64,000 bases of DNA from Symsagittifera roscoffensis (GCF_963678635.1 NC_087068.1:36525436-36589435), one strand, 5' to 3'. Counted from the first letter of the stretch, positions 1-10,781 are shown. The notes: a model not told the origin generated them from the sequence alone. Translations and numbers: made by a program.

Positions 1-805
1 ATTCCCTACACTGAAGATCAGAAACTTTTGGTAATGCAGCGTTTTTTAACTTCGAATCCATTTATGTTCCCACAGAAGAATTGAAAGCAACCAAAACAAC
101 TACTTGGATTAAAAAAACTTGTCCCTATTTCCGTCTCATAATCTTCAAGTCTGCAAAATGATCCAATTGTCTTGTGAGAAAAAGATCTAGAGCTCCAAAT
201 AATTGCTTCTGTTTCCAGCTTGGAACTTCTGGCTGAAAAGACAAATTAGAAATGAGAACCAAGTTTCAACAAATCTAAAACCCTCTCAACGATCTAGTCA
301 AGAAGGCCTTTGATAAACTCAACGCTAGAACTTAAGCTAAAACACCAGAAGTCTTCGATTTTGAAGATAAATGTATTCAGGATGGCGCGGAAGATGACAA
401 GTCGAAGCAATTCTTAAAACTTCAAAAAAAATAGCTGATCAACTTGAAACAGCTATTAGAGCGCTATGTTAAAACTTTACCGGTATTCGGTTTCAATAGC
501 GGCACATACAATCTGAACTTTATCAAATCTTAATTGATCCCGTATCTTATATGTGATAAAGAAATCGACTCAACAGTCATTAAAAAATTGAATGATTTCA
601 TGTCATTTAATATTTAGATGTACAGTTTCTAGACATAATGATGTTTCTTAAAAGAGCAACAACTTTGAATTCGTTTCAGAAAGCCTATAAGCAAGTGAAA
701 CCAAAAGTTTTTTCTCTTACGAGTGGTTATCAGTCAAGATAGAGTGCGAAATAATTATCCCAAAACACGTACACACTACCGGAAACAATATTCGAGAAAC
801 TGGAT
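1..805 (+). pseudogene. Degraded family-B DNA polymerase, exonuclease part, copy 1
   Basis: This is the left copy of a decayed reading frame that I recognise as the N-terminal/exonuclease part of a protein-primed family-B DNA polymerase (DNA_pol_B_2 type, found in Polinton/Maverick-like elements and linear plasmids). Around 483-530 the frame reads VFGFNSGTYNLNFIKS, the Exo II-like NxxY(D/N) region, followed by a TAA stop. Near 340-425 an acidic stretch (FDFEDKCIQDGAEDDKS) matches the equivalent stretch in copy 2. Frames change several times and stops are frequent, so it cannot encode protein. The whole block is repeated about 815 bp downstream. The window edge cuts it on the left. Confidence 0.6.
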
Positions 806-1560
806 GGATTCAACATTCTCTACACTGAAGATCACAAACTTTTGGTAATGCAGCAATTTTTGACTTCGAATCCATTTGTGTTCTCACAGAAGAATTGAAA
901 GCAACCGAAACAACTACTTGTATTGAAAAACATGTCTTTTTTTCCGTCTCAATATCTTCAAGTCTGCAGAATGATTCAATTTTGTTGTGTGAAATAGCTC
1001 TAGAACTCCAAATAATTGCTTTTGTTTCCAGCTTGGAACTTCTGGCTGAAAAGACAAATTACAAATGAGAACCAAGTTTCAACAAACCGAAAACAGTCTG
1101 AACAATCTAAGCAAGAAGACCTTTGATAAACTCAACGCTAAAACTTAAACTAAAACACTAGAAGACTTCGATTATGAAGATGAATGTGTTGAGGATGGCG
1201 CGGAAGATGACATGTCGAAGCAATTCTTAAAAACTCAAAAAAAAAATCAGCTGTTCAACTTGAAACAGCATTTAGAGCGCTATGTTGAAACTTTACTGGT
1301 GTTCGGGTTCAATAGCGACAGATACGATCTGAACATTATCAAATCTTAATTGATCCCGTACTTTATTTGTGATAAAGAAATCGAACCAACAGTCTTTAAA
1401 AAATTGAATGATTTCATGTCATTTAATATTTGAGATGTACAGTTTCTAGACATAATGAAGTTTCTTAAAGGAGCAACAGCTTTTGATTCAATTCTGAAAG
1501 CCTGTAAGCAAGTGAAACCAAAAGGTTTTCCTCTTACGAGTGCTTTGACAGTCCAGACAA
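1..1560 (+). repeat. Direct repeat, period about 815 bp, in the polymerase exonuclease region
   Basis: The sequence beginning CTACACTGAAGATCA near position 6 recurs near 820, and the block with GTTTCTAGACATAATGA near 624 recurs near 1441. The offset is 814-817 bp. The copies have diverged visibly by substitutions and small indels, so this duplication is older than the 2-kb duplication to its right. Confidence 0.7.
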
Positions 1561-3770
1561 GCTTGACTGTACGGAATTGCCTCCATATGAACCCTTTTTC
1601 AGCAAACCGAGAAATCACAACCCTCTCGAAAAAGATTTCAACGATTACCAAAAACATTATAATGGAACACTTGATCAACAAAGTCTGCTGTAAAAGTTAC
1701 GTATTCAATCAGTTCCACCAGCAGGTTTCAAAAATAACTCTTGTTTGAAAATAATCTGTGAACATCACAGCATGATCACTTTCGAAGACTTCTTACAATG
1801 ATGTAACAACTGAGATTTTGTTCCTACTCTTGAAGATCTGCAAAAACTGATACAGTTTCATCATGATAGGGGAATTGACATGTTGAAACTGGGATGCACG
1901 CTTCCAAATCTTGCAAATATCTGCTTACAAAATCGACAAATCACAAATTCTAACCGTTCTTTGAAGAAGATAAGGATTTATGTGAGAAATTTAAAAAGAA
2001 CTTGACAGGTGGTCAATCAATAGTCTTTACACGGAAAACTGTTATCGACCAAACATATAATCGTAAATCAATAAATTTTTGCAAGACAATAGCTGGAATT
2101 GACTAGCCAATTATCTTCATTCTCAATGTCCTTCTATCAAGAGTTGAGACCAGAGTGTGAAGTTGAGAGTTTTTACACTACCGGAAAGCAGAAGAAAGCT
2201 GATTCTTCCCATTTTGATGTCTAGTGCGATCACTGTAAAACAGTATTTGGAGCTATGAAAAGCTAATATCACTTGTGCTCATGTCAAGAAACCCGTCCGG
2301 CGTTGTAAGAACAAGATATTGAAAGGAGACATAAAAAGCGATGGTGGATGAGTTGAGACGAGCGTACATTCGAGAGTTGAGACGAGAGACGAGAGACGAG
2401 AGTTGAGACGAGGGACGAGAGTTGAGACGAGAGGCGAGAGTTGAGACGAGAGCTACAAAATTCAAGATGTGTGGGAGCTTGAGTGGTGGATGCACCTCAG
2501 TTCAAAACAGATTCCTCAGTGAAGAGTCATGTTAAGAAAAATTTTCCATATAGAAGACCTCTGTCTACTGATTCTTTACTTAAAAAAATAAAAAACTAAT
2601 CTCTTTTTGGCTATTTGCAATGCGATTTGATAGTTCCTGACAATTTGAAGCCCACATTTTCAAATTTTCCTCCAATATTTAAAAATATTGACGTCTGCCG
2701 TAACGATATTGGAGAAAACATGAAAAACTATGCCGAAGAAAACGATCTGCTGAAAAACCCTCAACGAATGTTGAGTTATAGTTTTAAATTAGAAAATGGC
2801 ACACTCATCACACCCCTTCCTAACTTTTATCTAAGTCATGGATTTCAATGTACAAAAATTTATGGATTTATTGAGTACAATCTTAGGAAAAGTTTCAACA
2901 ACTTTGTTCAATTAGTTGTTGTTGCTCGACGAGAAAGAAACAAGAATCCACACTCTGCAGTTGTTGCTGAGACCTTGAAGCTTCTCGGTAACTGTTCGCA
3001 CAGTTATCAAATTATGGACAGATCTAGAAACACGATAATCAAATATCTCGGCAATGAGAAGACACACAAAGCAAAATAGATGTCTTGAAATTTTTTTATG
3101 TGAAGTAGAACTATTAAAGTCAACTATCGATTTTAGATAAACAATAATTGTAGGCTTTTTCATTCTTCAAAACGCCAAACTTAGACTGTTGGAGTTAAAA
3201 TACAATTTGTTTTAAGAGTATTGCGATGAGAACAAGTTCTAGGAACTGGAGATGGACACAGACTCTCTGTATCTAGCATTAGCCGACGAGAACTTGGAGA
3301 ATTGTGTTTAGCCGAAAACAAAACTCAAAGGCTACAAATCCGTCGAAATTGCTGCAGAGACTACTTTATTGCCAATGCGAAGAAAAATTTTCTTCCCACG
3401 TATATGCTGCGCTGTCCATAAAAAGCTTGACAAACGAGAACCCGGTCTATTCAACGAAGAATTTTGCTGTGAGTAAATGTTGTGCATGTGCAGCAAGTCG
3501 TATTACTGCTATGATCGTAAAAGCAACAAATTTATATTTAGCATCAAAGGGCTCAACAAAAGACTGCTAGAAGATACTGGGGATGAACCAATGTCTAAAT
3601 ACAGACAAGTTCTTGGCAAAACTATAAACTTGAAGTCGACGAATCACGAATTCAAAACCTCCAATCATTCAGTCGGAACATATGAGCAAACTAAAAAAGA
3701 TCTCAGATACTTTTACCCAAAAATGGAAGTACTTAATGATGGAATACACACAAAGCCATTGAATTTGTAA
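815..3770 (+). pseudogene. Family-B (protein-primed type) DNA polymerase relic, longer copy
   Basis: This is a relic of a DNA_pol_B_2-type polymerase with the parts in order. An Exo II-like VFGFNSDRYDLNIIKS lies near 1300-1348. A clean stretch follows at 1455-1748, then a conserved LKLGCTLPNLANIC segment near 1885-1922. The palm part is open at 2615-3079 (154 codons). Motif C, DTDSLYLAL, is intact near 3253-3280, and the C-terminal part is open at 3477-3770 with a KGLNKR-like stretch. The family motif B (K-x3-N-S-x-Y-G) reads KLLGNCSHSYQ, so the Tyr and Gly are lost. Multiple frameshifts and stops interrupt the frame. A minisatellite has grown at 2350-2452. Closest relatives I know are nuclear copies in animals, including cnidarians. 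It could be a Polinton remnant, but no integrase or capsid gene is visible here. Confidence 0.72.
2350..2452 (+). repeat. GAGTTGAGACGAGAGAC minisatellite inside the polymerase relic (copy 1)
   Basis: Irregular tandem units built from GTTGAGACGAG and AGACGAG. They sit exactly where the polymerase frame reads ELRRAYIRE, so the array appears to be an expansion of the gene's own codons for Glu-Leu-Arg-Arg. It is longer than its counterpart at 4393-4471. Confidence 0.75.
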
Positions 3771-3960
3771 ATTTAAGCTGTAAACTGTTGTAAAATTTTA
3801 TACAATGCAGTGAATTATTTGTTATGTAACTTTTCAATTGTATTGCGTTGCTGATTTAAATTAACCGGAAAAAATGCGTTGAACTTGAAAATTTAAACAC
3901 GTTTCTCTCAAATTGGGTTTAGTTTAGATAAAACTTATGAAGACAAAACTTGCTTAAAAT

Positions 3961-5789
3961 ATCTGCTTACAAAAATCGACAAATCACAAATTCTAACCGT
4001 TCTTTGAAGAAGATAAGGATTTATGTGAGAAATTTAAAAAGAACTTGACAGGTGGTCAATCAATAGTCTTTACACGGAAAACTGTTATCGACCAAACATA
4101 TAATCGTAACTCAATAAATGTTTGCAAGACAATAGCTGGAATTGACACTAGCCAATTATCTTCATTCTCAATGTCCTTCTATCAAGAGTTGAGACCAGAG
4201 TGTGAAGTTGAGACTTTTTACACTACCGGAAAGCAGAAGAAAGCTGATTCTTCCCATTTTGAAATCTAGTGCGATCACTATAAAACAGTATTTGGAGCTA
4301 TGGAATGCTACTATCAATTGTGCTTATGTCAAGAAACCCGTCCGGCGTTGTCAGAACAAGATATTGAAAGGAGACATAAAAAGCGATGGTGGATGAGTTG
4401 AGACGAGCGTACATTCGAGAGTTGAGACGAGAGACGAGAGTTGAGACGAGAGACGAGAGTTGAGACGAGAGCTACAAAATTCAAGATGTGTGGGAGCGTG
4501 AGTGGTGGATGCACCTCAGTTCAAAACAGATTCCTCAGTGAAGAGTCATGTTAAGAAAAATTTTCCATATAGAAGACCTCTGCCTACTGATTCTTTACTT
4601 AAAAAAATAAAAAACTAATCTCTTTTTGGCTATTTGCAATGCGATTTGATAGTTCCTGACAATTTGAAGCCCACATTTTCAAATTTTCCTCCAATATTTA
4701 AAAATATTGACGTCTGCCGTAACGATATTGGAGAAAACATGAAAAACTATGCCGAAGAAAACGATCTGCTGAAAAACCCTCAACGAATGTTGAGTTATAG
4801 TTTTAAATTAGAAAATGGCACACTCATCACACCCCTTCCTAACTTTTATCTAAGTCATGGATTTCAATGTACAAAAATTTATGGATTTATTGAGTACAAT
4901 CTTAGGAAAAGTTTCAACAACTTTGTTCAATTAGTTGTTGTTGCTCGACGAGAAAGAAACAAGAATCCACACTCTGCAGTTGTTGCTGAGACCTTGAAGC
5001 TTCTCGGTAACTGTTCGCACAGTTATCAAATTATGGACAGATCTAGAAACACGATAATCAAATATCTCGGCAATGAGAAGACACACAAAGCAAAATAGAT
5101 GTCTTGAAATTTTTTTATGTGAAGTAGAACTATTAAAGTCAACTATCGATTTTAGATAAACAATAATTGTAGGCTTTTTCATTCTTCAAAACGCCAAACT
5201 TAGACTGTTGGAGTTAAAATACAATTTGTTTTAAGAGTATTGCGATGGGAACAAGTTCTAGGAACTGGAGATGGACACAGACTCTCTGTATCTAGCATTA
5301 GCCGACGAGAACTTGGAGAATTGTGTTTAGCCGAAAACAAAACTCAAAGGCTACAAATCCGTCGAAATTTTTGCAGAGACTACTTTATTGCCAATGCGAA
5401 GAAAAATTTTCTTCCCACGTATATGCTGCAATGTCCATTAAAAGCTTGACAAACGAGAACCCGGTCTATTCAACGAAAAATTTTGCTGTGAGTAAATGTT
5501 GTGCATGTGCAGCAAGTCGTATTACTGCTATGATCGTAAAAGCAACAAATTTATATTTAGCATCAAAGGGCTCAACAAAAGACTACTAGAAGATACTGGG
5601 GATGAACCAATGTCTAAATACAGACAAGTTCTTGACAAAACTATAAACTTGAAGGCGACGAATCACGAATTCAAAACCTCCAATCGTTCAGTCGGAACAT
5701 ATGAGCAAACTAAAAAAGATCTCAGATACTTTTACCCAAAAATGGAAGTACTTAATGATGGAATACACACAAAGCCATTGAATTTGTAA
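3961..5789 (+). pseudogene. Tandem second copy of the DNA polymerase C-terminal half
   Basis: This duplicates the C-terminal half of the preceding polymerase relic. It contains the same GGQSIVFTRK stretch, minisatellite, 154-codon palm block (4634-5098, identical in translation to 2615-3079), DTDSLYLAL motif C (about 5272-5299) and C-terminal block (5496-5789). Motif B carries the same NCSHS change, so the duplication came after that inactivation. Copies differ by scattered substitutions and by minisatellite length. The copy starts inside the gene with no promoter or start codon, and is clearly non-functional. Confidence 0.72.
4393..4471 (+). repeat. GAGTTGAGACGAGAGAC minisatellite (copy 2, shorter)
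   Basis: This is the same array as at 2350-2452 but shorter and more regular, with alternating GTTGAGACGAG and AGACGAGA blocks. The length difference accounts for most of the size difference between the two 2-kb duplicated units. Confidence 0.72.
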
Positions 5790-5852
5790 ATTTAAGCTGT
5801 AAACTGTAGTAAAATTTTATACAATGCAGTGAATTATTTGTTATGTAACTTT

Positions 5853-6345
5853 TCAATTGTATTGCGTTGCTGATTTAAATTAACCGGAAAAAATGCGTTG
5901 AACTTGAAATTTTAAACACGTTTCTCTCAAATTGAGTTTAGTTTAGATAAAACTTATGAAGACAAAACTTGCTTAAAATTTTAGCAGAATTACTATGATG
6001 TAATTTGTTTTGCAAAATTCGGGCCCAAAATATCACTTCAAAAATGGGTCATTTTGGCTTTTCTTAGATAATCAAAAATTACCCAAAAATACCCAGTCGA
6101 TCACAGACATAATTATCTCAAAGTAAGAAATGCCAAAATGACCCATTTTTAGGGTAAGATTTTGGGACCGAATTTCGCAAAACAAATTGCACCATATTAA
6201 TTCTGCTAAAATTTTAAGCAAGTTTTGACCTCAAGTGTTTTCACATAAACCCAACCCAGTTTGAGAAAAACGCGTTTTAAATTTCAAGTTTAAATCGTTT
6301 TGTCGGGTAAATTAAATCAGCACTGTATAACAATTTACAGTAATT
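5853..6345. repeat. Long inverted repeat (arms about 205-220 bp, loop about 68 bp)
   Basis: The left arm (about 5853-6058) begins CAATTGTATTGCGTTGCTGA and ends AAAATGGGTCATTTTGGC. The reverse complement of the right arm (about 6127-6345) follows it closely, including CTTGCTTAAAATTTTAGCAG and AAAATGGGTCATTTTGGC. The left arm is the normal sequence downstream of the polymerase relic, so the right arm is an inverted copy. Polintons carry long terminal inverted repeats, and two element ends abutting tail-to-tail would look like this. No integration signature confirms that reading. Confidence 0.75.
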
Positions 6346-6563
6346 TAATTTTTTTTCAGAAAAACTTCTTGAAGCTTCAGTTAGGTTTCAGCATAGTTTC
6401 AGACTCTTTCAAAGTAAACTCAAATGGTTTCGAACACTTTAAAAAACATATCATAATATATTGAGAAATCTATTGGATTGGTGTAGAGAAACTTAAAACA
6501 TGATAAGATCGGGCGCCGAAATTTTTCAGAAACTTACCATTATACTGAAACCTTACCATCTTA

Positions 6564-6690
6564 TTATATAGGAGACCTAGTTCCTATCATAGTACATAGG
6601 AAATTTATTCCCTATCTTAATACATAGGAAATCTATTCCATATCTTAATACATAGCCAGCGTCCCGGAAATCTATGCTTTATCTTAAAAA
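6564..6690 (+). repeat. 28-bp tandem repeat, about three degenerate units
   Basis: Units of the form TACATAGGAAATTTATTCCC followed by TATCTTAA occur near 6592 and 6620, with a further diverged unit near 6650. They lie just outside the TIR element at 6741. Confidence 0.5.
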
Positions 6691-6740
6691 ATGGGAGATC
6701 GCTGACATCGCCCCTGATTGCCTCACACAAATACTACTCA

Positions 6741-7422
6741 CAGGGGCACTCCATAGGGGAAAATAAAACCACATGTATTATATCCTAAGTGCTATAAAAT
6801 GACTATAATATACTAAGTAACTGCTGTTGTGATATATAAAAGAAAGGTAAGTCTGGGGGCTGCATTTTTGTGCGTTAACGTTCGATCAAGACTAGAACGT
6901 TCATATAACGAATATTACGAATATAATATAACGAACATATTGAATTGAGAGCATGTACGTCAAATGATTTTCGAGGACAATGCGCATACCCAAAGAACCT
7001 TTTTATAAAAACCGAAGATACTGAAAGTAGAACAACTGAAGAAAGTGACTCTAGTGATAAGAGTTCGTCCCCGGAAGTGGTGTGCAAACAAAGAAAACTT
7101 TCAAACGAAAAGACTGATTAACATTGCTAAACTGTTTGGGTACTTTTAAATTAACCTTGTTCGCATTTAATAAAATTGTTGGTACTGCAATAATCTTTTG
7201 TATGGTTAACTTCTTTCTTCAACTGCTGAGCTGAAGTGTTTGTAAAAACGTGAATTGAATAGAATGGGAGTAAGTTCACTCTAACCTTTAAATACCATAT
7301 AAGATTTCTACTACTTCTTTTTATTAAATATCACAACAGCAGTGACTGAGTATAATATAATCATTTCAAAGCTTTTGGGATATAATACATGTGGTTTTTT
7401 TTTCGTCTTTGGGTTGCTCCTG
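6741..7422. mobile_element. Non-autonomous DNA transposon with terminal inverted repeats of about 105 bp
   Basis: The left end (6741-6845) begins CAGGGGCACTCC and contains ACCACATGTATTATATCC and CTGCTGTTGTGATAT. The right end (7318-7422) is its diverged reverse complement, with the same ACCACATGTATTATATCC and CTGCTGTTGTGATAT. The interior (about 470 bp) holds no transposase. A 50-odd-codon open stretch ends at a TAA near 7120; it is rich in Ser, Glu and Asp and has no recognised domain. The CAGGGGC start resembles hAT ends, but I see no matching 8-bp target duplication, so the superfamily is open. Confidence 0.6.
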
Positions 7423-7695
7423 TGGTTTGAAAATTTGTTTGCAGCCCCTACGCGGTTAGAGCAACGAGAAATGTTATCTGGAGTGCCTATGTGATTTTGG
7501 GATTAGGCTCTGGATCACCTCTATGTAGGTAGCCCCCCTGTTGGAGCGCCGGCGAATTAGACTACTACTCATCACTTAGCCATTTTTTGTATATTTACAA
7601 TTGAATAATGAGAAAAAACTAAGATGTAATACATTCAAGTTTCTAAGTAAGATACGAATGAAAATTGAGAAAGTTTTCAATAAGCTGGACTCAAG

Positions 7696-7743
7696 CAGAC
7701 CCAATAACCAAATTCTGCGAAATCTGTTTGGTTATTGGGTCTG
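7696..7743. repeat. Perfect 17-bp inverted repeat (hairpin)
   Basis: CAGACCCAATAACCAAA is followed, after a 14-nt spacer, by its exact reverse complement TTTGGTTATTGGGTCTG. There is no T-run or coding context to call it a terminator. The surrounding 7423-8324 has no gene I can support. Confidence 0.7.
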
Positions 7744-8324
7744 ATCTTCCAATGAGTTAGACAGGAGAGTCTAGCTTCTACGTGTGATAAAAAATTCTGA
7801 ACGAAAAAATGGAACGAAAATTCATGCTTAAGTAAGCTTATTGGAAAACAGTTAGTTGTTTCAGAAAATTGACTAGAAAAAAAAGTTTTTTGAAAATTTA
7901 ATCATATTTTTTTGCTAAATAATTTAAAACTAGGTAAATACCTGTTCACAGAAATTCAATATTTTAATTAATGTCAAAGTTAGACAATTTATAGTTTTTT
8001 TTTCAAATTCCACCAAGGATTAAGCACTGCTCTGATTAGTCTGATTATCAAATACAAATATTCATTGAGTTTCACTCAGTTTCTGGCCATAACAAGTGTT
8101 GTTTCACGTCAAAAGAAAGCGAGATAACCCCGAACCTGTTTTTCTCTATAATTAGGATAACAGGTTTTGTCATTGGCTCTTTTCTATTTCAATTTAGATT
8201 AGCAAAAAGATTGAAGAAAGGAACAGTTTTTAAAAAATTTATAACATGCAAATGTCGTTTGATCAATTTTATGACAATTTTTTTGAATAGGTGGAAGACA
8301 AGGTTATATAAAGGAAAAACTTAC

Positions 8325-8399
8325 CTGTCAATTTTACCATTTTTGGTGGCTTACTTTTGATCGTTTCATTCTTCAACAATTCTGGCTCAGCAGCCTCGA
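8325..8399 (-). CDS. Possible short internal exon of an unrecognised host gene
   Basis: On the minus strand this 75-nt segment is bounded by a TTTTAG acceptor and an excellent donor, ACAG|GTAAGTTTT. It is open in the frame EAAEPELLKNETIKSKPPK. The composition (Glu, Lys, Pro) looks like a linker in a large eukaryotic protein. No other exon of the same gene could be linked to it, so this is a guess from splice signals and an open frame. It lies 155 bp from an exon candidate on the opposite strand, and at least one of the two is probably wrong. Confidence 0.25.
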
Positions 8400-8553
8400 C
8401 TAAAAGTTAAACAAAAACATTTTGGCTCATTCACACTGGTTGCATTATAAAAAAAAAACAGTTTAATTTGAGGACAGAAGCAAAAGCAAACCTTCTTGTT
8501 TTATTGTATGAAATACTATTTTTTCATGTTTAATTTGATGATTTAATTTATAG

Positions 8554-8738
8554 ATGCCACTGGATCACAGTTGACACTATGTAAAATCAAAAAGTTCGTG
8601 AACCTATTTATTATTCCCGCATGGCAAATTGACGGAGGTGATGACAATAGACGGCATTTTCGGAACTGGAGTAATCCAATCAAATTTGAATCTTTATTAG
8701 GCGACAAACTAAATCCACGGTACTCCACCGGACAAAAA
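8554..8738 (+). CDS. Possible internal exon of an unrecognised host gene
   Basis: The segment is preceded by AATTTATAG and followed by AAAAA|GTAAGTTAAGG. It is open for 61 codons plus two bases, beginning in phase 2 and ending in phase 0. The translation includes KKFVNLFIIPAWQIDGGDDN and YSTGQK, and is not low-complexity. I do not recognise the family. No partner exon was found up to 10409. Confidence is low because open stretches of this size occur by chance, and the opposite-strand candidate at 8325 conflicts with a simple gene model. Confidence 0.25.
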
Positions 8739-10409
8739 GTAAGTTAAGGGACTATTCTAACTTTGGACATAACAGGCTGAAAATTTTTTGAAAATTTTAA
8801 CATCAGGCGAAGTAAAAATTATCTGAGTCACCTATGCATAAATATCAGTATTAGGTATGAGATGTTTACAATTTAATTGGGAGTCCGACGCCGCCAGTTT
8901 TCTCTAGCTGCAGTAAATTCCTCCAACATCATGAAATTGTACAAAAAACAGAAGAGGCCAAAAAAACGGTCACTCTGAGAAGTTCGAAGATGCTACTTAT
9001 GTTTTCAAATCACGCAAAAATTGCCAAATTTGCAAAAATTTTGTGTCAGTCGCTTATCTTCGGCCGCTTTCCTCGACCCTAGAGGCAGAGCGAAGTTTTA
9101 CTAACACAATATGGTTATGATTCTGTCTGATCTGCCGAATTTAAACGTACCTCTTAATGATCATCGCAAGAATAACCGCATATCTGTCAGAAGAACGTTT
9201 ACAGTGCATATCAGAGACCATAAAGCTCGCTTTGAAATTAGGAAAAGGTTACGAACGGAAGATTACGTGCCTTACTTCGCCCCTTTCTTCTGCGGTAACA
9301 AATAGTATTTCACTTAGAAATAAAACGAGATAGATCTGATCAGGCTTTTCTTTATCAGGAAAAACAATATTGTTAAAACCTCTTTTACCAAGTTCCTCCT
9401 TGAAGTAATTGCTTATTAGTTACTATTCCCAAAAATGCCATTTTTTATTCAAAGTAAACAGTCGTGTGAACCAGCACAAAGTTTTCCTGAACACGTGGCA
9501 AAAACAAGAACGATGAATTAATTATGCGGGGATTTTCAAACACATTTTCTTATTCAAAATATCCTCTCAATTCTTAAAAATTTGGGTGATTGAAATTATT
9601 CTTTTTGCTTTAGGAAGGAAAATTCTACCGAAGTTCAGTGATATATTTTATTACATCTGATTAATTTTTGTTCACACATGTTTTGCGGTTTTTTGAAATT
9701 TCATTGCATATTGAGCTGAACAAGTTTTAAAAATGATATAAAATAACTGGATAAAATGAGTGTAAAACGAAACTTTCATGCTCGTTTATCTGGGTTAATT
9801 TTGGACTAAAATTGCTGTGGACAAAAATTATTTAGATTTTTATCATTTTTAATGGTGCAACTTATTTAACGAAGTTTGAAAACAAAATCACGCAATTAAA
9901 ACAGGTCAATTGGTTTGATTCAAAAATTAGTATGCAAACAGGTATGATTGATGAAAGAAAAGTTACAATTAATCCTGTTTGCTACCTAATTATTGAACCA
10001 AACGAAACGGTCCAGATTCAAAGTGCAATTTTGGGTTGTATTCTTGTTAAACAAATTGCACCATTATGAAGCTGATAAAAGTTTGAACAATGAGTTTGAA
10101 AATGAGTTTGAAAATGGGATAAATGAGAAAAATGAGTTTGAAAATTGTGTTTTAGACTCTTTTCATCCAGTTATTTTAGATCGTTTTTATGAAATTCTGT
10201 TCCGCTCAAAATGAGTTTTCAAGAAGCATGAAAAACATTACAACTGAAATATATCAGAAAAACTAAGTTTGGTCCAAAAAGCAAAAGTATGTTTTTTTGC
10301 TTCAGTTTTATTTTTTGTTTTTTGACCAAAAAAAAAGAAATTTCAGAACTGCGAGAAATTTAGCATTTACAACTAGTTCCAGAAATTGAAACAAGTATAA
10401 TGAGTAATG
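8739..10409. other. AT-rich stretch with no supported feature
   Basis: I see no convincing gene here. An open frame at 9111-9305 (64 codons, basic) has no recognisable domain and no clear splice or start context. The segment 10085-10160 holds a short imperfect GAGTTTGAAAAT repeat. Confidence 0.5.
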
Positions 10410-10781
10410 TGCTCTTGGTTATAGCTCATAGAGTAATTTCAGATAAGGTACACCGTCTGCTCGTCACGCTATCTTATTTTCGGCCGGATAGATTCGTGCA
10501 ACTTCTTAGTCTAATACCAATCTTAATCTTACTCTTATATCTCCTAGTCTCAATAGATCTAGTGTATACTGGTTTACTACAAGTCGGTCTCTTGGAGAAA
10601 GCAACTAAGTTTTAAGTTAAATTCAAATCTTTCTGGTGCTGAAATTACAAGTAATTTCAGTACTTACAAATAGTGCGTTGTTAGTTTGATGGAGTATGAC
10701 TGGTTAGTAATCAATATTTTATAGAGATAAAATATCAGAATAATATCCAATAATAAAAAATCTAGTTTAGATCTGGTTCCA
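10410..10781 (-). repeat. 3' LTR of element A
   Basis: It starts TGCTCTTGGTTATAG and ends TCTGGTTCCA on the plus strand, giving the TG...CA ends of an LTR. It matches 37210-37580 along its length with about 14 differences by eye. A partial or diverged counterpart lies at 51842-52224. Read on the minus strand it contains CTCTATAAAATA (10717-10726), a plausible TATA box about 60 bp from its start. The purine stretch just upstream in sense direction (GGATGGG) is a weak polypurine tract. Confidence 0.85.
10639..10660. promoter_or_regulatory. LTR palindrome
   Basis: CTGAAATTAC-AA-GTAATTTCAG is a perfect 10-bp-arm inverted repeat in the LTR. It recurs at 37439-37460 with one change. At 52082-52109 in element B the arms lengthen to 13 bp, GTGCTGAAATTAC / GTAATTTCAGCAC. 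Retention in a diverged LTR suggests a protein-binding site or an RNA hairpin. Confidence 0.5.

Larger units (their letters stand above)
1919..5979 (+). repeat. 2.0-kb tandem duplication of the polymerase 3' half
   Basis: Unit 1 is 1919-3960 and unit 2 is 3961-5979. The unit starts ATCTGCTTACAAAA, and both units end CAAAACTTGCTTAAAAT. The sequence left of unit 1 ends TTGCAAAT, so the junction sits at a short AAAT microhomology. The units are near-identical except for minisatellite length and a few substitutions, which indicates a recent event. The reverse-complement arm that follows unit 2 is missing after unit 1. Confidence 0.82.

Noticed and set aside
2253-2495. Minus-strand frame rich in SRLNSR, also at 4329-4514
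   Set aside because: It is the antisense of the polymerase minisatellite.
9111-9305. 64-codon basic open frame as a gene
   Set aside because: No recognisable domain, start context, splice sites or second copy.
10400-10615. Plus-strand frame of 71 codons, with a near copy at 37209-37415
   Set aside because: It is the LTR read in the wrong strand. Its repetition is explained by the LTR pair.
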